This document shows, one piece after another, positions 33,178 through 41,900 of a stretch of DNA of 62,308 bases (its first letter is position 1; each line of letters opens with the position of its first letter). A program made the position numbers and the translations under genes. The notes below the pieces were generated by a model. That model worked only from the letters and a program-made list of their open reading frames with translations. It was not told the origin of the DNA and ran no database searches. The DNA comes from Alphaproteobacteria bacterium (GTDB taxonomy: Bacteria > Pseudomonadota > Alphaproteobacteria > Micavibrionales > Micavibrionaceae), in contig JAKLKY010000005.1 of assembly GCA_023150415.1 (NCBI GenBank), positions 1-62,308 of the forward strand, written 5' to 3'.

Positions 33178-35481
33178 TCAAGGGCAAGTCTGGTTAGCCA
33201 GCGTCGATGTCACACTGACGGGCTCCGACCATGTCCAGCCGCTGGTGGTGCGTTGCTCGCGGACGCGCAGACGATAGGTGCCAACAGTCTCCTTATTAAC
33301 CACCACCGTCAAAGTGTTTGCCCGTGCGCCTTTATAGTTTTTGCGGTCTGCCGGGTTTGAACCGTCCGAAGTCAGAACCCGCAACAAACCTTGCCCATCC
33401 TTCATGCGCGCAGGGGGAATATCTGCTGCGGGATTGGCTTTGCGCGGGTAAAAATACCATTCATATTGCAGGGCTCTGCCACGGGGTGAAAATGCACTTG
33501 TCTTAAGGGTAACGGTGTTAAAACACGCGCCCACTGCATTTGCAGGCTGTTTGGTCAGAACGGGGTAATACGGCTTTTGCAGATCCTTGGGCACAAGACG
33601 TTTGAAGCTCGGCTGGACCTTCTCATACTTGTTAATAGCGCCCACCTGTCCAAACAGCCAGGTTTCATGCAACCCCGGCATCAGGAAATCCGCCATCACC
33701 ATCGGCTGATAGGCGGGCACAGGATTCTTGCAGTGTGACTGATCGGTCCCGAAGGGATATTTTTTAATCTCCATAAAATTCGCAGCCATCACGTTCATGA
33801 AATCGGCGCGCACCGATTCCGTGACAAAGCGCATACCCGGATAGCGTGTTTGCATCTCCGTAATCCAGCGCGCCCCTCCCGGTCCATGCGCAAATTCATC
33901 AAGACCGATCGTTGTTGCGGAAACATAGCGCGCACCCTCAAGTTCCTTAAACGCTGCTTTACGGTGGACCAGATTATACTGATCGAAAGATTCATAAGAT
34001 GCGGATTCCCAGGACGACATGACTTTCATGGACCGACCCCACCACAGGCCAAGTCCTTGATGCGCAAGTCCGTATTCCGCCAGCATTTCTTTCGTATCGC
34101 GCATGGGACGTGCGCCAAAAGGATTGATGATCTCATCCCAATGTGATGTGAATTTATAGTGATAGTTTCCCTCTGGCGTGGGTGCGATTCCGGTTGGGGC
34201 CCAAAGCATGCTGCGCATCCAGTCCAACCCTTTGGGGGCGGGCGTGGTTTTGTACCACAAATCCTTGACGATCAATTCCCAGCCATTCAGATCGGGGCGC
34301 TCCGTTGTGAATCCATGCGGTGACGCCGTGCTAACGCGTGATTGAATCGCCATCAAATTACCAATCACGGGCGCCGGATTACGTGCATAGCGCGGCGCAC
34401 CGTATAATGTTTGGAAATACTGGCGATAAGGCTCCAGCGTATACAGCCATTCCTGTTCCGGCGTGGTTTCGTACTCCGGCTTGTCGCGCAGGACGCGCAC
34501 GCTCAACGTATAACGCCGAATATGCCCTGTGGGATTTTTCGCATCATAGGGCGGAATATCCAGCGTGGGATTATAGCTGGCGCTGAATTTACCGTTGCAA
34601 GGCGGGGCTGTGCCGCAATATTTCGGATTGCTGTGGAAGCCAACACGAGTCTTGCCCTTCACGCGCTGCAACGCCACGCGCACATCATGCCCATATTCCA
34701 TGATCGGATACTGCAATGAAACCCCGATCGTATAGGAAGACAGGCGGCCTTGCGCATCCGGAAGATCGCCTTTAAGCAAAAGAATCGGAGAATACGCATC
34801 CACCGGATAGGTTCGCCCGCCCACCAGCCAATAGCCTTTATCGCTCATGGTGGCCGTGCCCCATGTTTCAGTGGGCTTAAAAAGATAATTGAAATCCCGG
34901 AAATGCACGCTCTTGCCAAAGGGCATATTATCCACCCACAGCGTGCCCATGCGCTGCGGTTTATCGGTCGTGTTAACCAGCGTCACCGTAACGTCATAGC
35001 CATCGGGTTTTGGTTTGAATTGAATGTCTGAAGGCTCAAGCGCCGTTTCATCCTTGGTAAAATCCCAGGACAGATCATAAACCTTCTTCACTTTATTGTC
35101 CGGGCTATTGCCGGAGTCGATGATGTCCGTATCGTCTTGCAGCACCGCGCCGTTTGTACTGTCGATCATGCGCACTTTGCGCGTTTTGCTGTCGTAGGAA
35201 GATTCAATACCGGTGGTGAAACTTCCACCGTCGAACCCTTTCATATCGCCGCCCGGATTACCTTGCGCGGAGCCACCGCTGCCAAAGCTCTTTCCTTGCC
35301 CTTTCTGGTTACGGCTGGCAGCAAAGACTTTGCTGTTGGCGCTCTGTGAAGTGGAATTATAAAGCGCAGACGATTTTTGCGTATTTGTCTTGCTTTGTGC
35401 TGCCCAGGTAGGCGGGCCTACATGCATGACAAGGGTCAGCAACCCAATACCAAAAATAAAACGCAGAAAGACCTTACGCAT
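33178..35481 (-). CDS. Large exported protein, possible glycoside-hydrolase-like
   Basis: The 767-residue protein has a signal peptide (RFIFGIGLLTLVMHVGPPTWAA) and a Ser/Gly-rich linker to about residue 80. A beta-rich region and a possible barrel follow (about 350-620) with GLDEFAHGPGGARWI and MRFVTESVRADFMN, motifs with acidic residues at strand ends as in glycoside hydrolases. The C-terminus has an Ig-like or Fn3-like sheet (RALQYEWYFYP and TYRLRVREQRTT). Cys pairs are present (YCGTAPPC). No family is recognised with certainty. An AAGGAG at 5 nt precedes the ATG and a perfect inverted repeat lies about 50 bp upstream. Confidence 0.8.
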   Translation of the reverse strand: MRKVFLRFIFGIGLLTLVMHVGPPTWAAQSKTNTQKSSALYNSTSQSANSKVFAASRNQKGQGKSFGSGGSAQGNPGGDMKGFDGGSFTTGIESSYDSKTRKVRMIDSTNGAVLQDDTDIIDSGNSPDNKVKKVYDLSWDFTKDETALEPSDIQFKPKPDGYDVTVTLVNTTDKPQRMGTLWVDNMPFGKSVHFRDFNYLFKPTETWGTATMSDKGYWLVGGRTYPVDAYSPILLLKGDLPDAQGRLSSYTIGVSLQYPIMEYGHDVRVALQRVKGKTRVGFHSNPKYCGTAPPCNGKFSASYNPTLDIPPYDAKNPTGHIRRYTLSVRVLRDKPEYETTPEQEWLYTLEPYRQYFQTLYGAPRYARNPAPVIGNLMAIQSRVSTASPHGFTTERPDLNGWELIVKDLWYKTTPAPKGLDWMRSMLWAPTGIAPTPEGNYHYKFTSHWDEIINPFGARPMRDTKEMLAEYGLAHQGLGLWWGRSMKVMSSWESASYESFDQYNLVHRKAAFKELEGARYVSATTIGLDEFAHGPGGARWITEMQTRYPGMRFVTESVRADFMNVMAANFMEIKKYPFGTDQSHCKNPVPAYQPMVMADFLMPGLHETWLFGQVGAINKYEKVQPSFKRLVPKDLQKPYYPVLTKQPANAVGACFNTVTLKTSAFSPRGRALQYEWYFYPRKANPAADIPPARMKDGQGLLRVLTSDGSNPADRKNYKGARANTLTVVVNKETVGTYRLRVREQRTTSGWTWSEPVSVTSTLANQTCP

Positions 35482-35531
35482 AAAAACTCCTTGCCAAAAA
35501 CAACGTGGCTATAAATGAAGTGGGCAGAAAC

Positions 35532-35556
35532 TAGCAATATTCTCGAAATATTGCTA
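35532..35556. promoter_or_regulatory. 25-bp perfect inverted repeat, candidate operator
   Basis: TAGCAATATT-ctcga-AATATTGCTA has two perfect 10-bp arms with a 5-nt spacer. It lies 51-75 bp before the ATG of the large exported protein gene and after the Cys-rich gene's stop. It is not followed by a U-tract on the minus strand, so an operator fits better than a terminator. Confidence 0.5.
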
Positions 35557-35587
35557 ATTCTTTTTCGGCAAGATTATGTTATTAGAT

Positions 35588-35785
35588 TTATGCGTCCCCA
35601 GCTGGTGCCGGTCCCCCTGCGCTTATGGATGGCATCTTGCTTGCCTCGCCATTTGAACGATTGGCACACCCCCCGCAGTTCCCTGAGCAGGGCTTTTTTT
35701 CTTCGGTCGGGGACGCATTCGCTGGTCGCGCGGCGTCTAAAAAAGGACAACCGGTGCGTTTTGGTGGTGGGTTTTGCGATGACAT
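35588..35785 (-). CDS. Small Cys-rich protein (possible metal binding)
   Basis: The 65-residue soluble protein carries four Cys, three of them in the cluster PCSGNCGGC, and an earlier one in TGCPFLDAARPA. The rest is Pro/Ala/Ser/Lys-rich. No signal peptide is present. An AGGAG with 6-nt spacing gives a good ribosome binding site. It follows the 769-residue gene by 22 bp and so belongs to the iron-box operon. The cluster suggests a metal- or Fe-S-binding peptide, but no known family is recognised. Confidence 0.6.
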   Translation of the reverse strand: MSSQNPPPKRTGCPFLDAARPANASPTEEKKPCSGNCGGCANRSNGEASKMPSISAGGPAPAGDA

Positions 35786-35807
35786 CGTTTTCTCCTGGGT
35801 TTGAGGG

Positions 35808-38117
35808 TTAATAATGGTGGGGAACGGTAGGCCCCAGACTGATTGCCTCAGTCGGTGCCGGTGAAATCAAATCCTTGAGCCTATCCTCTCCAAGTGTTTC
35901 CATCCCGGCTAGAACCAGCGGTTTAATACCCCCCCGCCAGGTCTTGCCCGCGATATCCGCGGTCAGCACATTCGACGCACCACCCACAAGGTGAATGCCC
36001 AAAATATCTTGAAAGAAATTGTATATCAGGAAAGCGCTGACCGTTAATGCAGCAGCAGAGCTATAACCAGCCCCCGCCGCAACGGCATTGGTGAATGCGC
36101 CCCCTTTGCCAAGCAAATCAAGTACAACGCATGTGCCAGCAAAAGTTGCTGCCGTTGCTGCGGATACTTTCAAGGGTGTCAAAATTAGTGTTTCTTGCTG
36201 GCCATCCTGAAGCTTGAGATCCATCGGCATTCTTGCGTTAAGACGATCCTTCATCTTTGCAATTTTATCCGTGAAAGGATCGCCTTTTCTGGTGATCGTA
36301 TTCTTGAACGCGGATGCCGTGTAGCAAGCCATGTCCATTGGCTCCTCCAAAAATTCTCCGAGAACACTGACCGTCCGGCGTGTGCCAAGACGAAAGCCAA
36401 GATAAAGACAGCCCGCAAGATAGAAAACATGCGTAAAATTCTGAAACGCATCGCCATAGAAAATGATGTTGGAAACCGGCTTGATAGTGTTATTCGCCGC
36501 CGAAATAAAATGAGATTGATGATCTTCTGGCACCACATTCTCCGCCAAACCATACACGAACTGGACAGGACCGATGATAAAGCCATCATACGCGTAGTGT
36601 TTGAATTTTACGAGCCCCCCGATAAAGTAATCGAAATGAAAATCCTGCATCCGCTGCGCCTCTTCAGGGTAGCGGCCAATATCGCTCATCCGCTGTTGAA
36701 TACCTTCTTCCCTGAAGACCAACGTTGTATTGTTCTCGACATTCCTTTGATCAATTTTCCGATGATTGATATACCCGCCGATCCCTAGCATAGCGGCCAC
36801 AAAAGTCGCGGTCAGATAAGGATGTTCACGCACGGCGGTTTTGATTTCGCCCCCGAATTCAGAAGCCCAGTCGCGTATGGTCCGTCCCCACTGTCGGGGC
36901 ATCGAGCCTGCCTTTTTCGCTGCACGGCGGAATGCTTCAAGCACTTTTTCATGATGCGGCCCCGCGTCTTTCTCAATTGCAGGATTTTGGATATTCAGCA
37001 GATCGTGAAAATCCGGTCGATCCATAATCGCGGCGAGCTCTGCATAGAACGACATTAAAGGGCTGAATTCCTGCAGAATACCCTGTGGCGATAAATCACG
37101 CTCCGCACCGTCAAGATGCGCCTTTGCAATCGCAGAGAACGCTTCATGTTCTCTTAGAATTTGGCGCATCACCGGCGCATTCCGCTGCGAGCGGTAATAA
37201 TAGGACCATATCGCCTTTGTCTGCGGCGAATTCAAGAGTGGTGTCAATGCCGTTGTTGTTTGCAAAACCGCCTTAAGGTTTATCCCCATATCAGAGTTTT
37301 GCGTCTGCTGCTGTACGCGAATATTTTGCATGTGGTGCTGGATGATCTCGCTTTTTTCCGCCTGCTCGAGCAGTGGCACAATTTCCCGCCATTCTCGCGA
37401 CGCGTGCAAACATAAATTCTCAAGAACCTGTCCGCTAAGCACAAGCTGCTCTGTGCGCTCTGCAAATTTTTTCCCCGTTGCCGCCTGGACCAAAAACCAG
37501 AATTTTTCGCGCAACGCCGCGTGCGCGAAAGAATCGTGCAGCATCGATCGTGAAAGATCGAAAATAAATCCTCGCTCTGAATCCACGAGCGTGGCGGGTA
37601 TGCTGCTGACGCGAGTTTTTGTCGCACCGAATTCCGGCGCGTTTGCCCAGGTTTCCCGATCGCGAGCCTTGCGCTCTGTGGCGGCATGGCATTCTGCTGA
37701 TTCCCCCTCCAGCGATTTATAATAGTCGGGCGGGATAATAACGCGGCCTGTGGTCATGAGGCGCAGCAAGCGATGAATCATCACGCGCCTTTCCTGCAGC
37801 CTAGCAGCATGCGCTCCCTGATCTTCCCGGCTTTTGCTGACAGGTGCGACGCGTTCCAGCGCCCGCCGGATTGGTTGATGCGTGAACTCCAAAAAGGTCT
37901 GGATGTTCTTGGCTGTAAACACGCCGTTTTCATGCGCGATATGATTTGGGCACAGCGCCTGATATTTCGGCGCAGGTTCCAGGCTATAACGATCCGCGCC
38001 TCGGCAGACCAAGCCCCAGCCGCGCGCTGCCGCAATCATTTTACAATGATCCGCAATCGCATAATGCCCGCGCAGGCCCAAGCGCGTTTTTGGTGCATTG
38101 AACAGCATGATGCTCAC
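35808..38117 (-). CDS. 769-residue protein with C-terminal membrane spans, unknown
   Basis: The protein is not recognised. The N-terminal two thirds is a long soluble, helical region rich in Arg/Glu/Gln, with about five Cys and no known catalytic motif. Four hydrophobic segments are in the C-terminal part: about 437-455 (YLTATFVAAMLGIGGYI), about 565 (FTHVFYLAGCLYLGFRLG), about 655 (AATAATFAGTCVVLDLL) and about 690 (AALTVSAFLIYNFF). It begins with GTG overlapping the lipoprotein stop (GTGA), so it is coupled to that gene. A Cys-rich small gene follows. The Fur-like boxes upstream of the lipoprotein suggest iron control. Confidence 0.8.
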   Translation of the reverse strand: MSIMLFNAPKTRLGLRGHYAIADHCKMIAAARGWGLVCRGADRYSLEPAPKYQALCPNHIAHENGVFTAKNIQTFLEFTHQPIRRALERVAPVSKSREDQGAHAARLQERRVMIHRLLRLMTTGRVIIPPDYYKSLEGESAECHAATERKARDRETWANAPEFGATKTRVSSIPATLVDSERGFIFDLSRSMLHDSFAHAALREKFWFLVQAATGKKFAERTEQLVLSGQVLENLCLHASREWREIVPLLEQAEKSEIIQHHMQNIRVQQQTQNSDMGINLKAVLQTTTALTPLLNSPQTKAIWSYYYRSQRNAPVMRQILREHEAFSAIAKAHLDGAERDLSPQGILQEFSPLMSFYAELAAIMDRPDFHDLLNIQNPAIEKDAGPHHEKVLEAFRRAAKKAGSMPRQWGRTIRDWASEFGGEIKTAVREHPYLTATFVAAMLGIGGYINHRKIDQRNVENNTTLVFREEGIQQRMSDIGRYPEEAQRMQDFHFDYFIGGLVKFKHYAYDGFIIGPVQFVYGLAENVVPEDHQSHFISAANNTIKPVSNIIFYGDAFQNFTHVFYLAGCLYLGFRLGTRRTVSVLGEFLEEPMDMACYTASAFKNTITRKGDPFTDKIAKMKDRLNARMPMDLKLQDGQQETLILTPLKVSAATAATFAGTCVVLDLLGKGGAFTNAVAAGAGYSSAAALTVSAFLIYNFFQDILGIHLVGGASNVLTADIAGKTWRGGIKPLVLAGMETLGEDRLKDLISPAPTEAISLGPTVPHHY

Positions 38118-38716
38118 CGTGGTGCCGGCTTAGCTACGGGCGGGGGTCTGGGAATTTCAAGCTGGTCGTAGCACTTCATGACAGCCTGGCCTAATTCTGA
38201 GAGAGGAATGCCATGCCCCTTATTCAAATGATCGGGCATGATAACCAGACCTTTTCCGCGCACACCTAACAAGGCCGGATCATCAGGAGGCAGTCCGGTA
38301 TAGCTGGCCACCTGGCCTTCGGTTTTTATGGGTGTTAATTGGCCGTTGATGCTCACAAAGAAGATCCCGCGCGGCTTCAGCACAACAGCGCCATCCGCCT
38401 CATCATTGTCGAGCATCGTGTGATCAGGATCAATCCACACGGTTTGCTTGCCAGCGTTGGTATTAAAAATAAATTGGAATTCGTTTCCTGGCCTGTTGGA
38501 ATATTTTTGCTCCTCTGGCGTTATCTTCCGGTAGCGAGAATCGGCTGTATGAGAAGAGCCTGTTTGGACCGGAGCCTGTGATTGCGTTTGAGCAGATACT
38601 GTAATCTTTTTTTCTTCCGCCTTTTTCTCGCGCGGCTCGCTTTCACGCGAACACCCGAACACGGCGGCAAGGACAATTCCTACGCTCGCAACCTGTGCAA
38701 ATTTTCCCTTATTCAT
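38114..38716 (-). CDS. Lipoprotein of unknown function, first gene of Fur-boxed operon
   Basis: The 200-residue product starts MNKGKFAQVASVGIVLAAVFGC, with a lipobox-like AVFGC, so it is a lipid-anchored periplasmic or outer-membrane protein. The rest has a Glu/Lys/Gln-rich linker and a compact beta-rich domain with GKQTVWIDPDHTM and VSINGQLTPIKTEG. A Pro-rich tail follows. The ATG at 38716 is preferred over one at 38752 because GGAG lies 7 nt before it. Its stop overlaps the GTG of the 769-residue gene. The Fur-like boxes at 38737 and 38795 lie in its promoter region. Confidence 0.8.
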   Translation of the reverse strand: MNKGKFAQVASVGIVLAAVFGCSRESEPREKKAEEKKITVSAQTQSQAPVQTGSSHTADSRYRKITPEEQKYSNRPGNEFQFIFNTNAGKQTVWIDPDHTMLDNDEADGAVVLKPRGIFFVSINGQLTPIKTEGQVASYTGLPPDDPALLGVRGKGLVIMPDHLNKGHGIPLSELGQAVMKCYDQLEIPRPPPVAKPAPR

Positions 38717-38736
38717 ATTTGGACTCCACTCTCCCA

Positions 38737-38751
38737 TGAGAATAATTCTCA
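38737..38751. promoter_or_regulatory. Fur-like box 1 (TGAGAATAATTCTCA)
   Basis: The perfect 15-bp palindrome closely resembles the gammaproteobacterial-type Fur core TGAGAATCATTCTCA. It lies in the divergent gap between the lipoprotein gene and the 93-residue gene. Confidence 0.65.
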
Positions 38752-38794
38752 ATTGCTATTGACAGTGATAGTGATTCGCATTTAACAAGTCAAC

Positions 38795-38809
38795 TGAGAA
38801 TAATTCTTA
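38795..38809. promoter_or_regulatory. Fur-like box 2 (TGAGAATAATTCTTA)
   Basis: It differs from box 1 by one base and is 58 bp away, with a third weaker match (about 38766, TGATAGTGATTCGCA) between them. The three together suggest Fur or Irr control of both divergent genes. Confidence 0.6.
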
Positions 38810-38834
38810 TTTTCAAATTTCACAGGAGAGTGCC

Positions 38835-39116
38835 ATGTCCTTAACCGATGTGTTTACAAAAGCCGCTAAATGGGGCGGAGCCTTATTGCTTGGGGCCATT
38901 TTGACGGAGCCTATTGTATTCTGTTTCTCTCACTTCAATATGGGCGGAATCGCGCTGATGTCGCAGCTTAGCACATGGCTAAACCCTTGGTTTGATGCAC
39001 TGGGATTAACGGATGCAGCGTATGCCGGCGCACAAATTTTGGGCTTCGACCCTGTTAACATCGCCACCGGGATGGGGGCAAATATAAGCACTGCTGGAGA
39101 TTTGATTATTCGTTGA
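38835..39116 (+). CDS. Small membrane protein divergent from the lipoprotein
   Basis: The 93-residue protein has one clear N-terminal membrane helix (WGGALLLGAILTEPIVFCFSH) and a less hydrophobic second segment around IALMSQLSTWL. A Gly/Ala-rich end contains an aromatic-Asp-Pro sequence. Function unknown. GGAGAG is 5 nt before the ATG. It shares the divergent promoter region with the two Fur-like boxes. No terminator precedes the tRNA-Trp that follows. Confidence 0.75.
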   Translation: MSLTDVFTKAAKWGGALLLGAILTEPIVFCFSHFNMGGIALMSQLSTWLNPWFDALGLTDAAYAGAQILGFDPVNIATGMGANISTAGDLIIR

Positions 39117-39149
39117 GAGATACTTGTCCGCCGAAGCCTGAAAGGCGGA

Positions 39150-39225
<76 letters not shown>

Positions 39226-39294
39226 AATCCTGATCGGACGTCACTTCTTACCCTTTTATATCACAAAAGGGAAGATTTGTCTTTTTCTTACGCG

Positions 39295-39729
39295 CTAGGG
39301 CCGGATGAACCGCCGGAAAGCCTTGAGGGTCTCGGCGCTGACATGATGCTCAATACCTTCCGCATCGGCCTCGGCCGTGGCGGCGGAGACCCCCAGTTTG
39401 CGCAGGAAATCGACAATCAGAATATGCCGCTGCTTGCAGGCGCGGGCCAAGGCCATTCCCTTGTCCGTCAGGAACAGCGCGCGATAAGGACGGCTCATCA
39501 CCAGCCCTTCGCGGTTCAGGCGCGCAATGATTTTATTCACCGTCGCATGCGAGACCCCAAACCTGCGGGATAGATCGACAATCCGTGCTTCACCCTGCGC
39601 TGCAATCAGATCGGCGATCAGCTCCACATAATCTTCGGCCATTTCCGTCTGATGCGCAGCGCGTACGCGGCCAAACCACTGCGCCTGCTTTTCCGCGTCC
39701 ACCAGCGCATTTTTTGGCTTGCTTTTCAT
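39295..39729 (-). CDS. mntR: MntR-type DtxR-family metal-dependent regulator
   Basis: The 144-residue protein has a winged helix-turn-helix at about residues 42-85 (LSRRFGVSHATVNKIIARLN) and a dimerisation/metal-binding part (GIEHHVSAETLKAF) with the family's Glu-His-His pattern. Alphaproteobacterial MntR represses manganese import when Mn2+ is high. It diverges from mntH, and the gap contains a palindrome over the mntH promoter. The ATG at 39729 (AGGACG just upstream) or 39747 may be used. Confidence 0.9.
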   Translation of the reverse strand: MKSKPKNALVDAEKQAQWFGRVRAAHQTEMAEDYVELIADLIAAQGEARIVDLSRRFGVSHATVNKIIARLNREGLVMSRPYRALFLTDKGMALARACKQRHILIVDFLRKLGVSAATAEADAEGIEHHVSAETLKAFRRFIRP

Positions 39730-39765
39730 CGTCCTGATTTCGCACATTTCCAGCCTGCTGTCAAA

Positions 39766-39799
39766 AATGTTGCCTTGGCTTCATTATGTTGTGTATACT
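39766..39799 (+). promoter_or_regulatory. mntH promoter overlapped by MntR-like palindrome
   Basis: The imperfect palindrome AATG..GCC..GGC..CATT (39766-39785) overlaps the -35 element TTGCCT (39770-39775). The -10 TATACT lies at 39794-39799, 18 nt away. The predicted +1 falls at or next to the ATG at 39807. Confidence 0.55.
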
Positions 39800-39806
39800 T
39801 CACGCG

Positions 39807-41135
39807 ATGATAAAAAACCCAGCATCTCCGTCGCCGCCCGCCGTCAGCCTGATGGAAGTCTATCGCAGCGTGCGCATTCCGGCTGCCAATGCCGGATTCT
39901 GGCGCAAAATGTTTGCTTTCGCCGGGCCAGGTTATCTGGTGTCGGTAGGATATATGGACCCCGGCAACTGGGCCACGGATCTGGCCGGCGGCGCACAGTT
40001 CGGCTATACGCTGCTGGCTGTCATTCTTCTTTCCAATCTGATGGCGATTTTGCTGCAAACCCTCTCAGCCCGGCTGGGCATCGTTGCGGGCCTCGATCTT
40101 GCCCAGGCCTGTCGACGCCATTACCCAAAGCCCGTGAACTTCATCCTGTGGGTTCTGTGCGAGATTGCCATTTGCGCCTGCGACCTGGCGGAGCTGATCG
40201 GCACCGCGATTGCGCTTAACTTGTTGTTCGGCATTCCGCTGCTGGCGGGCATTGTTCTGACCGCCCTTGATGTTCTCTTGATTTTACTGCTACAGAGCCG
40301 TGGTTTTCGCTATCTTGAAGCTTTCATTATCGCGCTCATTATCCTCATTGCCGGCTGTTTTGCGGCTGAGATGTTCTTGGCCCAGCCCGCTTTACATTCT
40401 GTTCTGGCCGGATATGTACCCAGCACTGAAATCGTCACCAACCCCGCGATGCTGTATATTGCTATCGGCATTCTGGGAGCAACCGTCATGCCCCATAATC
40501 TCTATCTGCATTCGGCCGTGGTGCAGACGCGCGCCTTCGATCAGAGCAGCGCCGGCAAGCGCGAGGCGATTCGCTTTTGTACCATAGACACCGTGGTAGC
40601 GCTCAGCTTCGCGCTCTTTATTAACTCTGCGATTTTGATCATGGCGGCAGCCGTGTTTCATGAGCGCGGCCTGACCGACGTCGCGGAAATCCAGCACGCG
40701 CATGAACTTCTTGCACCTTTGCTCGGCACCGCGGCGGCCAGTACCTTATTCGCGCTGGCCTTGCTGGCCTCGGGACAGAATTCCACCATCACGGCCACCT
40801 TGGCGGGGCAGATCGTCATGGAAGGATTTCTGCAGCTGCGCCTGCCGCCCTGGTTGCGGCGCATGATCACACGTTTGCTGGCGATTATTCCAGCGATTAT
40901 CGTCACCGCGCTCTACGGCGAGAGCGGCACGGCGGATTTGCTCATCCTCTCGCAAGTGGTGCTCAGCCTGCAGCTGCCCTTCGCCATCATTCCCCTGATC
41001 CAATTCACCGGCAGCCGCATGCTGATGGGCGAATTCCGCACGCCTTTGCCCGTGCTGATACTCTCCTGGGCTGTGGCCGCCGTGATCGTGGCATTGAATA
41101 TCAAACTGCTGGTTGATTTTTTCAGCAGTTTTTAA
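39807..41135 (+). CDS. mntH: Nramp-family Mn2+/Fe2+ transporter
   Basis: The 442-residue proton-driven divalent-metal importer has about 11 membrane spans. The metal-site motifs are DPGNWATD in TM1 and MPHNLYLHS in TM6. The start at 39807 follows the predicted -10 box with essentially no leader, so the transcript may be leaderless; the ATG at 39786 would precede the -10 element. MntR next door (divergent) probably represses it. It supplies manganese, possibly for oxidative-stress defence. Confidence 0.95.
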   Translation: MIKNPASPSPPAVSLMEVYRSVRIPAANAGFWRKMFAFAGPGYLVSVGYMDPGNWATDLAGGAQFGYTLLAVILLSNLMAILLQTLSARLGIVAGLDLAQACRRHYPKPVNFILWVLCEIAICACDLAELIGTAIALNLLFGIPLLAGIVLTALDVLLILLLQSRGFRYLEAFIIALIILIAGCFAAEMFLAQPALHSVLAGYVPSTEIVTNPAMLYIAIGILGATVMPHNLYLHSAVVQTRAFDQSSAGKREAIRFCTIDTVVALSFALFINSAILIMAAAVFHERGLTDVAEIQHAHELLAPLLGTAAASTLFALALLASGQNSTITATLAGQIVMEGFLQLRLPPWLRRMITRLLAIIPAIIVTALYGESGTADLLILSQVVLSLQLPFAIIPLIQFTGSRMLMGEFRTPLPVLILSWAVAAVIVALNIKLLVDFFSSF

Positions 41136-41176
41136 GAGCTAGCGAATAAGGTTAAATTGCATCCAGCCATAGACTT

Positions 41177-41185
41177 TATCCACAA
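41177..41185 (+). promoter_or_regulatory. Isolated DnaA box
   Basis: The exact match TTATCCACA is in the gap between mntH and rpe. It may be a titration or regulatory site, or chance. Confidence 0.3.
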
Positions 41186-41240
41186 TGCATAATATAATTA
41201 TCCTGATAGATGTCTCGATCATTCCTAAGCTTTTGATTTC

Positions 41241-41900
41241 ATGGCCTTACGCCCGATTCGCATCGCGCCCTCCATCCTCTCGGCGGATTTTGCTCGCCTG
41301 GGCGAAGAGGTTCGCGCCATCGACGCCGCGGGCGCGGATTATATTCATATCGACGTAATGGACGGGCATTTTGTGCCCAATCTCACCTTCGGCGCGCCTG
41401 TGGTCAAGGCCATCCGCAGCGCCACAGCCAAACCCTTCGACGTGCATTTGATGATCACGCCGGTCGATCCACTGATCGCTGACTTCGCCGCTGCGGGCGC
41501 TAATATCATCACCGCGCATGTCGAGGCCGGACCGCATCTGCATCGTACCTTACAAGCGATCAAGGGCCACAGCGTGAAGGCGGGTGTGGCGCTCAACCCG
41601 GCGACGCCGATCGAAAGCATTCGCCACGTCATTGGTGATGTCGATTTGATCTTGCTGATGACCGTGAACCCCGGCTTTGGCGGCCAGAGCTTTATTCCCA
41701 TTCTGGATAAAATCGGCGCGGCACGCGCTATGATCGACGCCAGCGGACGCGCGATTGATCTCGAAGTCGATGGCGGCATTAACCCGCAAACCGCGCGCGA
41801 TTGTATTGTTGCCGGTGCCGATGTGCTGGTGGCGGGCACGGCTGTTTTTGGAAAAGGCCCTGCGCATTATGCCGATGCGATCAAAGCCCTGCGAGGGTAA
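41241..41900 (+). CDS. rpe: Ribulose-phosphate 3-epimerase
   Basis: The 219-residue TIM barrel interconverts ribulose 5-phosphate and xylulose 5-phosphate. It shows [36 protein letters not shown] (metal-binding His and the Asp), FDVHLMI and the phosphate-binding GGIN. There is little ribosome binding sequence. The next gene starts at the base after the stop, so the pair is probably one transcript. Confidence 0.97.
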   Translation: MALRPIRIAPSILSADFARLGEEVRAIDAAGADYIHIDVMDGHFVPNLTFGAPVVKAIRSATAKPFDVHLMITPVDPLIADFAAAGANIITAHVEAGPHLHRTLQAIKGHSVKAGVALNPATPIESIRHVIGDVDLILLMTVNPGFGGQSFIPILDKIGAARAMIDASGRAIDLEVDGGINPQTARDCIVAGADVLVAGTAVFGKGPAHYADAIKALRG

